Source of the DNA: Pseudomonas sp. | Lineage (GTDB): Bacteria > Pseudomonadota > Gammaproteobacteria > Pseudomonadales > Pseudomonadaceae | DNA length: 64,000 bases | Direction of reading: 5' to 3' | NCBI RefSeq assembly: GCF_030150285.1 | Contig: NZ_JASLGE010000056.1 | Span: 1 to 64,000 of the forward strand | Shown here: piece by piece, positions 32,666-40,587 of the stretch | Position numbering within the stretch: position 1 is the stretch's first letter | How the letters are laid out: every line of letters begins with the position of its first letter | Notes under the pieces: generated by a model | Databases searched by the model: none | Told to the model about the DNA's origin: nothing | What the model saw: the letters and a program-made list of their open reading frames with translations, nothing else | Translations under genes and position numbers: made by a program

Positions 32666-33259
32666 CTAAGCCGCAAGCGCGGCAGGTGTTGCCGACGCGG
32701 CCAAGTGATCGAGCGACTGTTGCAGGCGCTTAAGGCTGTGCTGATCATCGCCATAGGCCGTAAAGCACTGAGTGCGCGGGCAGCTGTCGCCAGTGGCCAG
32801 AATCGCCGTGATACCTGTTCGGCTTCGCGTGCGATGAACGGCCAGGCACACGGGCTCTTGCAGGCCGACATCGAGCATCAGCACGCCACCTTGGCGCACC
32901 AACCGGTGCAATTGCTCTTGTTGATTGGTATCCAGTAGTTGGCCGCGGTCGAAAGATTCAGCCAATACGCGCGGTGTTGCGGGCTCGGCAGTATCCATGC
33001 GGCCATTTGCGATGGACTCAATAAACTCAGCGAGCATACGGTGTGTGTCTTTGTTGGGGTCATACACCGTCAGACTGTGCTTCTCATCGCCGGAAACAAT
33101 GGTGAAAAGCGTACTGGAGGAACTGCGTTCAACCTGCAGCACGAAAATCAACAGCAGATTGGTATTTTTGAAGCTGCACGAGTGGTGAAACGTACCGTTC
33201 AAATTGATCTGCGCCGCCAGTAGGCGAAGGGTTTTATCCGCCAAAGAAAACCGGTTCAT
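32666..33259 (-). CDS. Phage early protein, unknown
   Basis: A 197-residue protein starting MNRFSLADKTLRLLAAQINL at 33259. The N-terminal half is beta-rich (LLLIFVLQVERSSSSTLFTI), followed by a mixed domain with AVHRTRSRTGITAILATGDS and a helical C-terminus. I do not recognise a family. The upstream 59-residue gene overlaps its ATG (ATGA). It is the largest unknown gene of the left operon, a position where phages often keep counter-defence or host-takeover genes; that is inference only. Confidence 0.6.
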   Translation of the reverse strand: MNRFSLADKTLRLLAAQINLNGTFHHSCSFKNTNLLLIFVLQVERSSSSTLFTIVSGDEKHSLTVYDPNKDTHRMLAEFIESIANGRMDTAEPATPRVLAESFDRGQLLDTNQQEQLHRLVRQGGVLMLDVGLQEPVCLAVHRTRSRTGITAILATGDSCPRTQCFTAYGDDQHSLKRLQQSLDHLAASATPAALAA

Positions 33260-33435
33260 GCTGCATTCCCTCCGTTGTTCGGATCAAACGGTGCAGGGCG
33301 ATTGCTGTGCGGGATCAGCCGGGGCTTGTGGTTGTGAAGGATGACCAAGCAGCCTGTGGTGGCTTGCAGCTGCTCGATCAGTCGACGGTTACTGGCGCAC
33401 GCTGGGTGGACGTGAAGTGTTGCTGTGGTGTGCAT
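33256..33435 (-). CDS. 59-residue phage protein, first gene of the left operon
   Basis: MHTTATLHVHPACASNRRLI begins the protein; EQLQATTGCLVILHNHKPRL is the likely folded core and the C-terminus is Pro/Asn-rich. Its TGA overlaps the ATG of the 197-residue gene, a pattern repeated throughout this operon and the main reason for calling it. It starts about 37 bases after the -10 of the leftward promoter. No family recognised. Confidence 0.55.
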   Translation of the reverse strand: MHTTATLHVHPACASNRRLIEQLQATTGCLVILHNHKPRLIPHSNRPAPFDPNNGGNAA

Positions 33436-33471
33436 GGTGTTATCTCGCTTTGTGGTGGGAGAGTGCGAGAG

Positions 33472-33499
33472 ATATTAACCTCAAAGGTTATCTTGTCAA
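33472..33499 (-). promoter_or_regulatory. Leftward early promoter PL
   Basis: On the minus strand TTGACA (33494-33499) and TAATAT (33472-33477) are separated by 16 bases. The operator at 33476-33490 fills the spacer, so repressor binding would block RNA polymerase. Drives the left operon ending at int. The surrounding interval 33436-33719 has no gene. Confidence 0.85.
33476..33490. promoter_or_regulatory. Repressor operator OL1
   Basis: Perfect 6-3-6 palindrome TAACCT-CAA-AGGTTA, placed between the -35 and -10 of PL. The same sequence pattern recurs at the cI-cro promoters. Confidence 0.8.
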
Positions 33500-33504
33500 A
33501 TAAT

Positions 33505-33519
33505 TTACCTTTGGGGTTT
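33505..33519. promoter_or_regulatory. Repressor operator OL2, imperfect
   Basis: TTACCT-TTG-GGGTTT, a weaker copy of the consensus TAACCT-nnn-AGGTTA. It lies 29 bases (about three turns) from OL1, suiting cooperative binding. Confidence 0.6.
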
Positions 33520-33719
33520 CTTTTGTGTCTGCGATCTTCAGGTTTAGAGCGAAAGTAGGGAGATTTCTTGATCGAGTGAGCGGATGGTCGCAGGCCGTTG
33601 GGATTAAGCTACTCTCGATGTGTCTCCTCAGTGCTCGAGAAATCGAGGGTGACCCAGTGTTTAGCTCGCATCTGAAAGTTGAGCAGGCTGAAAACTAGTG
33701 ATTATTCAGTCATGGAGAG

Positions 33720-35105
33720 ATGGCAGTGGTGAAAGCGATGCGCTGTGAGTCTAGTAGGCGATGGTTTTCTAGAAAATTTCCTGATAAGGCTCAATGGCCT
33801 CGTATCAAGCGGCTACTTAGATTTAGTGGAGTCGTCTGTATTATTCATGGATTGACTTGGGGCTTCTACTACGCAACTCACGCTATGAGTGTTATGGCTC
33901 TATTACTGTTTGCGCTCGTATTATTAGGTGTTGGATGTATATTCGTAGCAAAGAGGTTTGAGCTCTTTTCCCTAAGTTTGATTGCTCATGTTTTTTTGAC
34001 CATTGCAGTTTTTGCCAGCCTAGCCGATGTGCCTTCAGCTTACAGTGCTAGGTCTGCACATTTATTCCTATTACCGATTGGGATTTCAGCATTTTTCTTA
34101 TTTCGTAGTGATGGGTTTTATTTGCGGTGGGTATTTCCTGTGGTGTGCTTTTCAGCGTTAGTTGTTATATCAAACTACTCTCTAGATTTAGGTCCTCATC
34201 TGGAGCTATTGCCGGCTGATGTCAGTAAGTTAGGTCATGATTTGAACCGTGCTACTGCTATTGCACTCACTATCTGTGTGTTGGCGATATTTCGTGAGGA
34301 CTTGAGCTCGAAAGTTGAGTCATATAGGTCGCTCGCTAGAGCGGTATCTCAGCGGGAGTTATGTTCGTATATGCAGCCGCAAGTAGCCATTGATGGAAAA
34401 GTAATAGGTGCTGAAGTTTTGTTGCGATGGAATAGACCTGGCTACGGTGTACAGTCTCCGGCTGAATTTATTCCTCTTGCTGAGGAAACGGGACTGATAA
34501 ATGAAATTGGTCTAATGGTTATTGAGGATGCTTGTCGACATCTGAAATCTTGGTCTGTAATGCCCAGTGTGAATAAGTGGGTGCTTTCAGTGAATGTCAG
34601 TCCTTTACAACTTGCCTCACAAACATTTGTCGAGGATGTCCGTGAAATTATGCGAAAAGTTGGAGTCTCCGGAGATAAGTTGTGCTTGGAAATTACCGAA
34701 TCTGTTTTTGCTAGTGACCTAAATTCGACAGCTTCCAAAATGAAAGCTCTTAGTGATGATGGGATTTCATGGTCGCTTGACGATTTTGGAACAGGTTTCT
34801 CTTCTTTGTCATTGTTGCAAACGCTACCTTTGCATGAGCTAAAGATTGATCAGTCGTTTATTTTTGATATTGAGAATGACGCCAGTAAACGCGAGCTTGT
34901 GAGGAAGATAATAGAAATAGCAGATATATTAGGCGTTTCTACGATTGCTGAGGGGATAGAAACAAAGCAGCAACGTGAATATCTTGAATCTATGGGTTGT
35001 GCAGCATTTCAAGGTTATCTTTTCGGTCGCCCAATTGTGGCAACGGAATTTCTGACAGAGTACAGGCCAGCCTTGAATATTAGTGTTGGAAGCTCTACTG
35101 GCTAG
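33720..35105 (+). CDS. Membrane-anchored EAL-domain c-di-GMP phosphodiesterase (cargo gene)
   Basis: A 461-residue protein. Residues 35-195 hold about six hydrophobic helices; a short linker leads to an EAL domain (about 212-445). The signature is EVL at Glu232-Leu234 (AEVLLRW). Asn292 (SVNVSP), Glu324 (LEITES), Asp354-Asp355 (LDDFGTGFSS), Lys375 (LKIDQSF), Glu411 (IAEGIE) and Gln431 (QGYLFGRP) are all present, so catalysis is expected. The gene is AT-rich compared with its neighbours and lies outside the phage operons: a lysogenic-conversion gene. Start is ATG 33720 or GTG 33726 (GGAG fits the latter better). Confidence 0.88.
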   Translation: MAVVKAMRCESSRRWFSRKFPDKAQWPRIKRLLRFSGVVCIIHGLTWGFYYATHAMSVMALLLFALVLLGVGCIFVAKRFELFSLSLIAHVFLTIAVFASLADVPSAYSARSAHLFLLPIGISAFFLFRSDGFYLRWVFPVVCFSALVVISNYSLDLGPHLELLPADVSKLGHDLNRATAIALTICVLAIFREDLSSKVESYRSLARAVSQRELCSYMQPQVAIDGKVIGAEVLLRWNRPGYGVQSPAEFIPLAEETGLINEIGLMVIEDACRHLKSWSVMPSVNKWVLSVNVSPLQLASQTFVEDVREIMRKVGVSGDKLCLEITESVFASDLNSTASKMKALSDDGISWSLDDFGTGFSSLSLLQTLPLHELKIDQSFIFDIENDASKRELVRKIIEIADILGVSTIAEGIETKQQREYLESMGCAAFQGYLFGRPIVATEFLTEYRPALNISVGSSTG

Positions 35106-35117
35106 AGATGATTTTAA

Positions 35118-35765
35118 TTATAAGTCAGAGATTTTCCATCTGGCCCGACCACAAATGCTCCACTCTTCAGTCATTCGAATGATGCGCTCCGGCCAATCAG
35201 GATTGATGGCGTAAAGATAAAGCTCATTCCCTTCCTGTTTCAGCTGTTTAAGCGTAGTCGCTTCATCTCGGGTGCGTTTTGCTGCAACAAAATGCCCAGG
35301 GAAAGCATCCAGAGACGGATCAATCACTACCTTATCGCCTTCCATAAACTTGGGTTCCATGCTGATACCCTCAACGCGCAGGATGAATGCACGCGGACCC
35401 ACCGGGCCTGGTGATTCGATCCATTCTTCAGCGTCGCGTGGGTCAAAGCTCTCTTCTGAAGAGCACCATGCCCCAGCAGCGATTGAGCCAATCACCGGTA
35501 ATTTCCTACCGGTGTAGCCCATAACAGTACCGTTATCAAAGTTTGCGAAACCATGTGGTATGTCGAGCGAGCCGTTAGGCAGGCTGAGAGCTCTTTCAAT
35601 TTCGCGCGCAATTTGATCGCCAATTCCTTTGGTTGGGTTTTTCCCGCCGAAAGCGCTCACTTGCGCAGGCGCTTTGCCGAGCAACTCAGCAATATCGATC
35701 AGGCGTAGTTTTTTTTCGGCCAGGATCTGGCGGAAATTATGCAAGCGGGTATCTGAAATTCTCAT
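35118..35765 (-). CDS. CI-type phage repressor (S24/LexA family)
   Basis: A 215-residue repressor. The N-terminal helix-turn-helix is LRLIDIAELLGKAPAQVSAF (about 20-39). The C-terminal S24 peptidase domain has the Ala97-Gly98 cleavage site in GSIAAGAW, nucleophile Ser135 in EGISMEPKF and general base Lys173 in TTLKQL. RecA-stimulated self-cleavage would induce the phage after DNA damage. Divergent from the cro-like gene; the operators between them and at PL are its presumed sites. Confidence 0.93.
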   Translation of the reverse strand: MRISDTRLHNFRQILAEKKLRLIDIAELLGKAPAQVSAFGGKNPTKGIGDQIAREIERALSLPNGSLDIPHGFANFDNGTVMGYTGRKLPVIGSIAAGAWCSSEESFDPRDAEEWIESPGPVGPRAFILRVEGISMEPKFMEGDKVVIDPSLDAFPGHFVAAKRTRDEATTLKQLKQEGNELYLYAINPDWPERIIRMTEEWSICGRARWKISDL

Positions 35766-35784
35766 GCTGTGATTGTGCCTAGAT

Positions 35785-35839
35785 TAACCTATGGGGTGAA
35801 TGTCCTTTGAGGTATTGCCAAAATTAACCTTTGCGGTTA
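35785..35839. promoter_or_regulatory. OR region: three repressor operators
   Basis: TAACCT-ATG-GGGTGA (35785-35799), TGTCCT-TTG-AGGTAT (35801-35815) and TAACCT-TTG-CGGTTA (35825-35839) follow the same 6-3-6 pattern as OL1. The third is the best palindrome and overlaps the rightward promoter; the first two cover the presumed repressor promoter. Their order resembles lambda OR3-OR2-OR1. Confidence 0.72.
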
Positions 35840-35842
35840 AAT
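35815..35842 (+). promoter_or_regulatory. Rightward early promoter PR
   Basis: TTGCCA (35815-35820), 16 bases, TTAAAT (35837-35842). The operator at 35825-35839 lies in the spacer, exactly as at PL. Confidence 0.7.
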
Positions 35843-35865
35843 TGCATCTCCCGGAGGTACACCAC

Positions 35866-36087
35866 ATGAAATTGCGTGACTACATCGACAGCTTAGATTC
35901 AGAGGCACTGCTGGCTTACGCCGGGCGTTGCAAGATCGCGGTTAACTACCTGCGTCTGCACGTAAAGTACGCAAGCAAAGACCCAAGTGTTTCGCTGATC
36001 AAGTCATTGGCCCGCCAAAGCGAAGGTTGCGTATCGCTTGCTGAGGTTCTGGAACACTTTGGTGTGACGGAAACCAAGGCAGCGTAG
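35866..36087 (+). CDS. Cro-like repressor
   Basis: A 73-residue protein starting MKLRDYIDSLDSEALLAYAG, with GGAGG 8 bases upstream. ALLAYAGRCKIAVNYLRLHV could form a helix-turn-helix, and CVSLAEVLEHFG the closing helices. Its position as first gene from PR, divergent from the S24 repressor, makes it the Cro counterpart; direct similarity is limited. Confidence 0.75.
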   Translation: MKLRDYIDSLDSEALLAYAGRCKIAVNYLRLHVKYASKDPSVSLIKSLARQSEGCVSLAEVLEHFGVTETKAA

Positions 36088-36419
36088 AAAGAAAAAAGGC
36101 GACCAATAAGGCCGCCCAGTTCCTCCCGGCACACACCACCACAGTGTCGTCGGGTCGCGGTCGAGGTAGGCGGGCACACCACATGCAATTCCGCCTCCCT
36201 TTACCGCGCTTTCCAAGGCTCGGAAGCCTTGGGTTGCTGCCTTCTCCACCACAGATCTGGCAGCTGTTGCGCCAGAGGTGAGCGACGGATCGCTTGCCTC
36301 GGCACGGTGCCGGTTTCGATCTTAAGAATCTAGACCGGCTTTTGGGCCTACTCAGCCACGCGGCAAATGTACCACCACAGCACGCCGCGCGGCACTGGCA
36401 ACTTATAAGGATTAATGCC
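36088..36419. other. Gene-free 332-base leader between cro and CII
   Basis: There is no rightward coding frame. Several local inverted repeats are visible, for example CCAAGGC-TCGGA-AGCCTTGG at 36219-36238 region and GCCGGTTTCGA... near the CII leader. A minus-strand frame (36004-36252) is open for 82 codons and antisense to the 3' end of the cro-like gene. In lambda-like phages this interval holds nut and terminator signals; a regulatory RNA is also possible. Confidence 0.4.
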
Positions 36420-36938
36420 ATGAGCCGTATTGCTCTCAGTTGCATCCAACGAGCGCAGCGCGAAATTCTGCCGCTCGATTTGGCGCTTTATCACGCTGCC
36501 CGCGACTATCCGGGCGGCGCTGCTGCCATCGCCGCCACCACCGGCCGCAACTCCACCACGCTGCAGCACAAGCTATCCCCGACCCATCCAAGTCACACGG
36601 TGAATGTTCAAGAGTTCGCCGAAATCCTGGAATTGACCAAAGACCGCCGCATCCTGGATGCGGTGCACGCGTTGGTGGGCGACACGATCTGGCAGGAACT
36701 GGCCGAGGCCTATACCGACGATATGCCTGAGACGCTCACTACTGGCATTGCGATGTACTTCCGGCAAGTGGCTGATCTGGCCGATACCTGGGCCAAGAGC
36801 ATCGGTGACGGCGTTGTATGCAATAGCGAACTGGCTGAAATCCGCCTTCAGGTGTTCCGGGGTATTCAAGGTTTGTTGGGTCTTTACAACCGCGCTTGCT
36901 ACGTCAACTCGATCACGCGGGGTGCTGACCGTGGCTGA
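36420..36938 (+). CDS. Phage regulatory protein CII (CP76 family)
   Basis: A 172-residue protein starting MSRIALSCIQRAQREILPLD with AAGGA upstream. YHAARDYPGGAAAIAATTGR and NSTTLQHKLSPTHPSHTVNV are the signature of the Phage_CP76 family (transcriptional activators with a helix-turn-helix). It would control the lysis-lysogeny decision. The next gene starts inside its last codons. Confidence 0.85.
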   Translation: MSRIALSCIQRAQREILPLDLALYHAARDYPGGAAAIAATTGRNSTTLQHKLSPTHPSHTVNVQEFAEILELTKDRRILDAVHALVGDTIWQELAEAYTDDMPETLTTGIAMYFRQVADLADTWAKSIGDGVVCNSELAEIRLQVFRGIQGLLGLYNRACYVNSITRGADRG

Positions 36939-37149
36939 TATCGCAGATTTTGCTAATGACCTGGTGCAGGAACGTCTCGACATGGCTCTGGCTGCACGCA
37001 AAGCGCAGCCGGTGTTTGAGTCTTATGAGTTCTGCATGGATTGCGACTCGGCCATCCCTTTGGCCCGTCGCTTGGCCGTCACCAGTTGCACGCGCTGTGC
37101 CGGCTGTCAGCAACTGAACGAAGAGGTAGGTACCCGTTATGCTCGATGA
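36931..37149 (+). CDS. DksA/TraR-type zinc-finger protein
   Basis: A 72-residue protein from the GTG at 36931 (VADIADFANDLVQERLDMAL). Four cysteines, in YEFCMDCDSAIPLARR and TSCTRCAGCQQLN, form the zinc finger, with a preceding helix as in TraR. TraR-like phage proteins bind RNA polymerase through its secondary channel and mimic DksA plus ppGpp. The GTG lies in the end of the CII gene (8-base overlap) and its end overlaps the primase start by 11 bases. Confidence 0.85.
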   Translation: MADIADFANDLVQERLDMALAARKAQPVFESYEFCMDCDSAIPLARRLAVTSCTRCAGCQQLNEEVGTRYAR

Positions 37150-39361
37150 CGTACTCGGTCAATTCGCTGACCACGGCCTTGAGCCTGCGCAACCGCTGAC
37201 CTTCGGCAAGCTGACCCGCTGCAAAACCACGCAGGACAAGGGCAAAGAGAAAAACGGCTGGTACGTGATTCATGAACACCGCACCGAGAAAAACGAAATC
37301 CTGATTTTCGGCAGCTTCGGTGATTGGCGTACGGGCGACAGCAACAAAATCAAGGTCAAGGCCGGGCGCATGAGCCAGGAAGAGCGCGACGTGATGCGCG
37401 CTCGCCAAGAGGAAGGTAAACGCCGCGCCGCTGAGATTGCGGCCAATGCATCCCGCCGCGCTGCCAACCGTGCTGCAGGCCTGTTCAAACGCATGCCGGA
37501 AAAGGGCCGTAGCGCTTACCTTGATCGCAAACAAATCGTTGGCATAGGCGTGCGTTACGCTCCGCGCTCCGGTGCGTTACTGGTGCCGATGAGCAATGTG
37601 CGGGATCAAATCGTCGGGCTGCAGGTGATCTATCCCGAGAAGCAGCAGGACACGGGCCGAGACAAATCCTATTGGCCCTACGGCATGTCCAAAGAGGGCG
37701 CTTTCCATCTGATCGGTCGTCACCCGGAACCGGGTGAACCGGTGTTGGTGTGTGAGGGTTACGCCACCGGCGTAAGTCTGCATATGGCCACCTCTCTGGC
37801 GGTGGCCATTGCTTTTGACGCGGGCAACTTGAGTGTTGTGGCCAAGGCCATGCGCGAGCGTTTCCCCGGCCGCGCCTTGATCGTATGCCGTGACGATGAC
37901 TGGAAAACCAAACGCCCCAACGGCGAGCCTTGGAACCCTGGGGAAGAGAAGGGCAGTAACGCCGCGTTGATCGTTGGCGGCCAGGTTGTTGGCCCGGTGT
38001 TCTCGGGTGAGCGTGAGATCAAGTGGACCGACTTCAACGATCTGCATTGTGCCGAAGGTTTAGACGCTGTTCGCCGCCAGGTGTTGTCGGTGGTCAGGCC
38101 GCCGGCTGCAGGTGGTTGGAAAGATCAATTGGCGCGCAGTGAAAACGGCTCGTTGATCGCGCACATGCAAAACGTCGAGCTGATACTTGGCAATGATGAG
38201 CGCTGGGCCGGGGTCATTGGTTTTAGCGCATTCAGCTCCAAAATCGTTAAGTTGCGGGCGGCTCCCTATGGCGGAGGTGTCGGCGACTGGGCAGACATTG
38301 ACGATGTACTGGTAATGAAGTGGCTCGCGCAACAGTACAACCTTCGGGTCAAGGCCAGCAGCGTGATTGAAGCAGTCAGTGTGGTTGCCCATGATCATGC
38401 CTTCCATCCTGTACGCAATTACCTGAACGATCTGGAATGGGACCGTGTCCCACGGTTAGACACCTGGTTGACGGATATCATGGGGGTTGATGCGACTGAC
38501 TACAGTTCGAAAGTTGGTAAGCGCTGGATGGTGTCAGCGGTCGGGCGTGTTATGCAGCCTGGCTGCAAGGCTGACTCGGTAATGATCCTCGAAGGTGCAC
38601 AGGGCGCAGGTAAATCAACGGCAATGTCTGTACTTGGCGGTGCTTGGTTTATGGATACACCTTTCGCCCTGGGCGACAAAGACGGCTTCCAGGCGATCCG
38701 TGGCAAGTGGATCATTGAGCTGGGGGAGTTGGATAGTTTCAACAAGGCTGAGTCAACTAAAGCGAAGCAGTTCTTCTCTGCGTCAACGGACACCTACCGC
38801 GAGAGCTATGGCCGAAGAACAATGGACGTGCCACGCCAGTGTGTTTTTGTGGGTACGACCAACCAGGACGAATACCTCAAGGACGCCACTGGCAACCGCC
38901 GTTATTGGCCGGTTGCGTGCACTAAGGTCGACTTAGACAAGTTGCGGGAGGTTCGGGATCAGCTCTGGGCCGAGGCGATGTTTTGTTATGAATCCGGCGA
39001 TATCTGGTGGGTCAATCGTGATGAGGCCCCACTGTTTGCCGAGGCGCAGGAATCGCGATTTGTGGTGGATGAGTGGGAGGGACCAATTCTCAAGTGGCTG
39101 GAGGAGTCACAGATCGGCGCAACAGCGAGTGGCGAGGATGTATTGGCCGGCGCACTGAAGCTTGATTACGGCCACTGGGGCAAGCCGGAACAAATGCGTG
39201 TTGGCGCAATCATGCATCGTCTTGAATGGCGAAAGGTGCGACTTCCGCCTTTGCCTAAAAGTGGCATTCGACCCTACGCCTACAAGAAGCCAGATCATTG
39301 GGGCACTACATCTGCGCTGCAGATCGAAAGCTTCCAAGATGAGGAGCCATGCTTTGATTAA
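37139..39361 (+). CDS. Phage DNA primase-helicase (TOPRIM + VirE-type ATPase)
   Basis: A 740-residue replication protein. The N-terminal half has a TOPRIM domain: Glu206 in VLVCEGYATG and Asp252-254 in IVCRDDDWK. The C-terminal half is a VirE-family SF3-like helicase, with Walker A GAQGAGKST (486-494), Walker B region WIIELGELD and sensor FVGTTNQDEYLKDATGNRRY. Such fused enzymes can start replication at a repeat-containing origin, as P4 alpha does. The repeat cluster at 39744-40021, just downstream, is the candidate target. Confidence 0.9.
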   Translation: MLDDVLGQFADHGLEPAQPLTFGKLTRCKTTQDKGKEKNGWYVIHEHRTEKNEILIFGSFGDWRTGDSNKIKVKAGRMSQEERDVMRARQEEGKRRAAEIAANASRRAANRAAGLFKRMPEKGRSAYLDRKQIVGIGVRYAPRSGALLVPMSNVRDQIVGLQVIYPEKQQDTGRDKSYWPYGMSKEGAFHLIGRHPEPGEPVLVCEGYATGVSLHMATSLAVAIAFDAGNLSVVAKAMRERFPGRALIVCRDDDWKTKRPNGEPWNPGEEKGSNAALIVGGQVVGPVFSGEREIKWTDFNDLHCAEGLDAVRRQVLSVVRPPAAGGWKDQLARSENGSLIAHMQNVELILGNDERWAGVIGFSAFSSKIVKLRAAPYGGGVGDWADIDDVLVMKWLAQQYNLRVKASSVIEAVSVVAHDHAFHPVRNYLNDLEWDRVPRLDTWLTDIMGVDATDYSSKVGKRWMVSAVGRVMQPGCKADSVMILEGAQGAGKSTAMSVLGGAWFMDTPFALGDKDGFQAIRGKWIIELGELDSFNKAESTKAKQFFSASTDTYRESYGRRTMDVPRQCVFVGTTNQDEYLKDATGNRRYWPVACTKVDLDKLREVRDQLWAEAMFCYESGDIWWVNRDEAPLFAEAQESRFVVDEWEGPILKWLEESQIGATASGEDVLAGALKLDYGHWGKPEQMRVGAIMHRLEWRKVRLPPLPKSGIRPYAYKKPDHWGTTSALQIESFQDEEPCFD

Positions 39362-39719
39362 GCGAATCGACGAGCTTCTCAAACTATGGGCGCAGGATCT
39401 GCATTCGCCTGTAACGGAAACCTATGGAGGGTCAAGCGGCGGCAACATGATTGCTATGTTGATGGAGTGTAAGGGCGAGTTGATACGTGGGACACGTGGC
39501 AGTCGGGTGCTGTTGGATGAGTCGGCGGACATCCAACTGATAGTCTTCAAACACATGCCGCCTCGGCTCTCCCAGGTCGTTCTGGAGCACTACTGCAATC
39601 ACGACAGTTTCCTTTCTCAGAAAATGTTGCATTGCGCGTGCAGTTCGCGGACTTACTATATGCGACTGCATGAAGCTCATGAGTTCGTTCAGGGCATGCT
39701 AATGGGGAAAGCTGCATGA
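39339..39719 (+). CDS. Putative late antiterminator/activator (Q-like)
   Basis: A 126-residue frame from ATG at 39339; TTG at 39354 has the better ribosome-binding site (GAGGAG, seven bases) and may be the true start. IKRIDELLKLWAQDLHSPVT begins the protein; the C-terminal half, LSQVVLEHYCNHDSFLSQKM and SSRTYYMRLHEAHEFVQGML, looks like a sigma-region-4 helix-turn-helix as in Q/ArpU-type late regulators. It overlaps the primase end and precedes the late promoter region and a terminator, as Q does in lambda. No direct experimental relative is recognised. Confidence 0.6.
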   Translation: MRSHALIKRIDELLKLWAQDLHSPVTETYGGSSGGNMIAMLMECKGELIRGTRGSRVLLDESADIQLIVFKHMPPRLSQVVLEHYCNHDSFLSQKMLHCACSSRTYYMRLHEAHEFVQGMLMGKAA

Positions 39720-39743
39720 CCCTCTGTCTATCTGCGCCTGCTG

Positions 39744-40021
39744 CTGTCCTACTGTCCGACCTTGCCCTACCTCGTTTTTGCAAGGTAGGACTGCCGCAGG
39801 CCGCACAGTACGTGGCCTGTCCTACTACCCTACCTAAATTGCACACCGCGCACATGTGCGTAGCACGACGTATCACGCGCTGTTTGCGCGCATGCGTGTT
39901 TTTAGTTTTCTCTCTTTACACGAGAAAAAGTTAAAAGAGGTAGGACAGTAGGGCAGAGCCCCGAATTCAGCGGGCTCTAGCTGTCCTACCTCTACTTTGA
40001 ATAGTAGGACAGGTAGGGCAG
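39744..40021. repeat. GGTAGGACAG/TAGGGCAG repeat cluster, candidate replication origin
   Basis: In 520 gene-free bases (39720-40242) the motif [G]GTAGGACAG occurs at 39784 (variant), 39939-39948 and 40004-40012, with companion TAGGGCAG at 39949-39956 and 40014-40021. Complementary copies (CTGTCCTAC, TGCCCTACC) occur at 39744-39752, 39763-39771, 39817-39825 and 39981-39990. GAGGTAGGACAG (39937-39948) and CTGTCCTACCTC (39981-39992) flank a hairpin AGAGCCC/GGGCTCT. The layout resembles iterons plus a cruciform next to a replication gene. Confidence 0.6.
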
Positions 40022-40200
40022 TCCCCAAAAAGCGTTAGCCGAGTGAGTGTATTCGCCGATATTCGTAGGGCGTTCAGCTACCAAACCCACATATTCACCG
40101 ATGGCATTAAAAGTGGCTTGCTGCCAGTAAAATACACCTGTAAAAAGTAGTCATCTTCGATAGGTGCGACCGCAAAGAGCGGCAGACACCACCACACTAA

Positions 40201-40225
40201 ACCCGGCCATTGCGCCGGGTTTTTT
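40201..40225 (+). terminator. Terminator upstream of the holin gene (tR'-like)
   Basis: ACCCGGC, a 6-base loop and GCCGGGT, followed by five T. It ends 17 bases before the holin ATG, so late transcripts must read through it, as at lambda tR' under Q control. Confidence 0.85.
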
Positions 40226-40242
40226 GCGTTTAGGGGCAGGCA

Positions 40243-40587
40243 ATGACAACAGAGCAACAAGCGTTAGCGGAGATGCCGATCTGGCTGGTGATTGCACTGT
40301 CCTTGATCGGCGGGGTGTCGGGTGAGATGTGGCGAGCCGATAAGGACGGCGCACGGGGTTGGTCGCTGGTTCGGCGCTTGGCCTTACGGTCAGGCGCCTG
40401 TATCGGCTGTGGCCTATCCACGATGATGCTGCTGCATGCCAACGGTGTGTCGATCTGGGCGTCATCGGCGGTGGGCTGCCTTACGGCGATGGCCGGGGCG
40501 GACGTTGCCATTGGCCTTTACGAGCGCTGGGCCGCCAAGCGCCTCGGGGTTTGCGAGGTTCCGACCCCGACTGATCGCGCTGACTGA
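40243..40587 (+). CDS. Phage holin (LydA-like)
   Basis: A 114-residue membrane protein, starting MTTEQQALAEMPIWLVIALS. Three hydrophobic segments (about 13-32, 50-66 and 70-90) and a charged C-terminal tail. GGVSGEMWRADKDGARGWSL between helices 1 and 2 is typical of the LydA/Holin_3 group. It permeabilises the membrane to time lysis. The endolysin and spanin of the system are 23 kb away, at 63222-64000. Confidence 0.8.
   Translation: MTTEQQALAEMPIWLVIALSLIGGVSGEMWRADKDGARGWSLVRRLALRSGACIGCGLSTMMLLHANGVSIWASSAVGCLTAMAGADVAIGLYERWAAKRLGVCEVPTPTDRAD

Noticed and set aside
33307..33558. Plus-strand frame of 83 codons at the left promoter
   Set aside because: Crosses PL and its operators; antisense to the 59-residue gene, whose overlap pattern is convincing.
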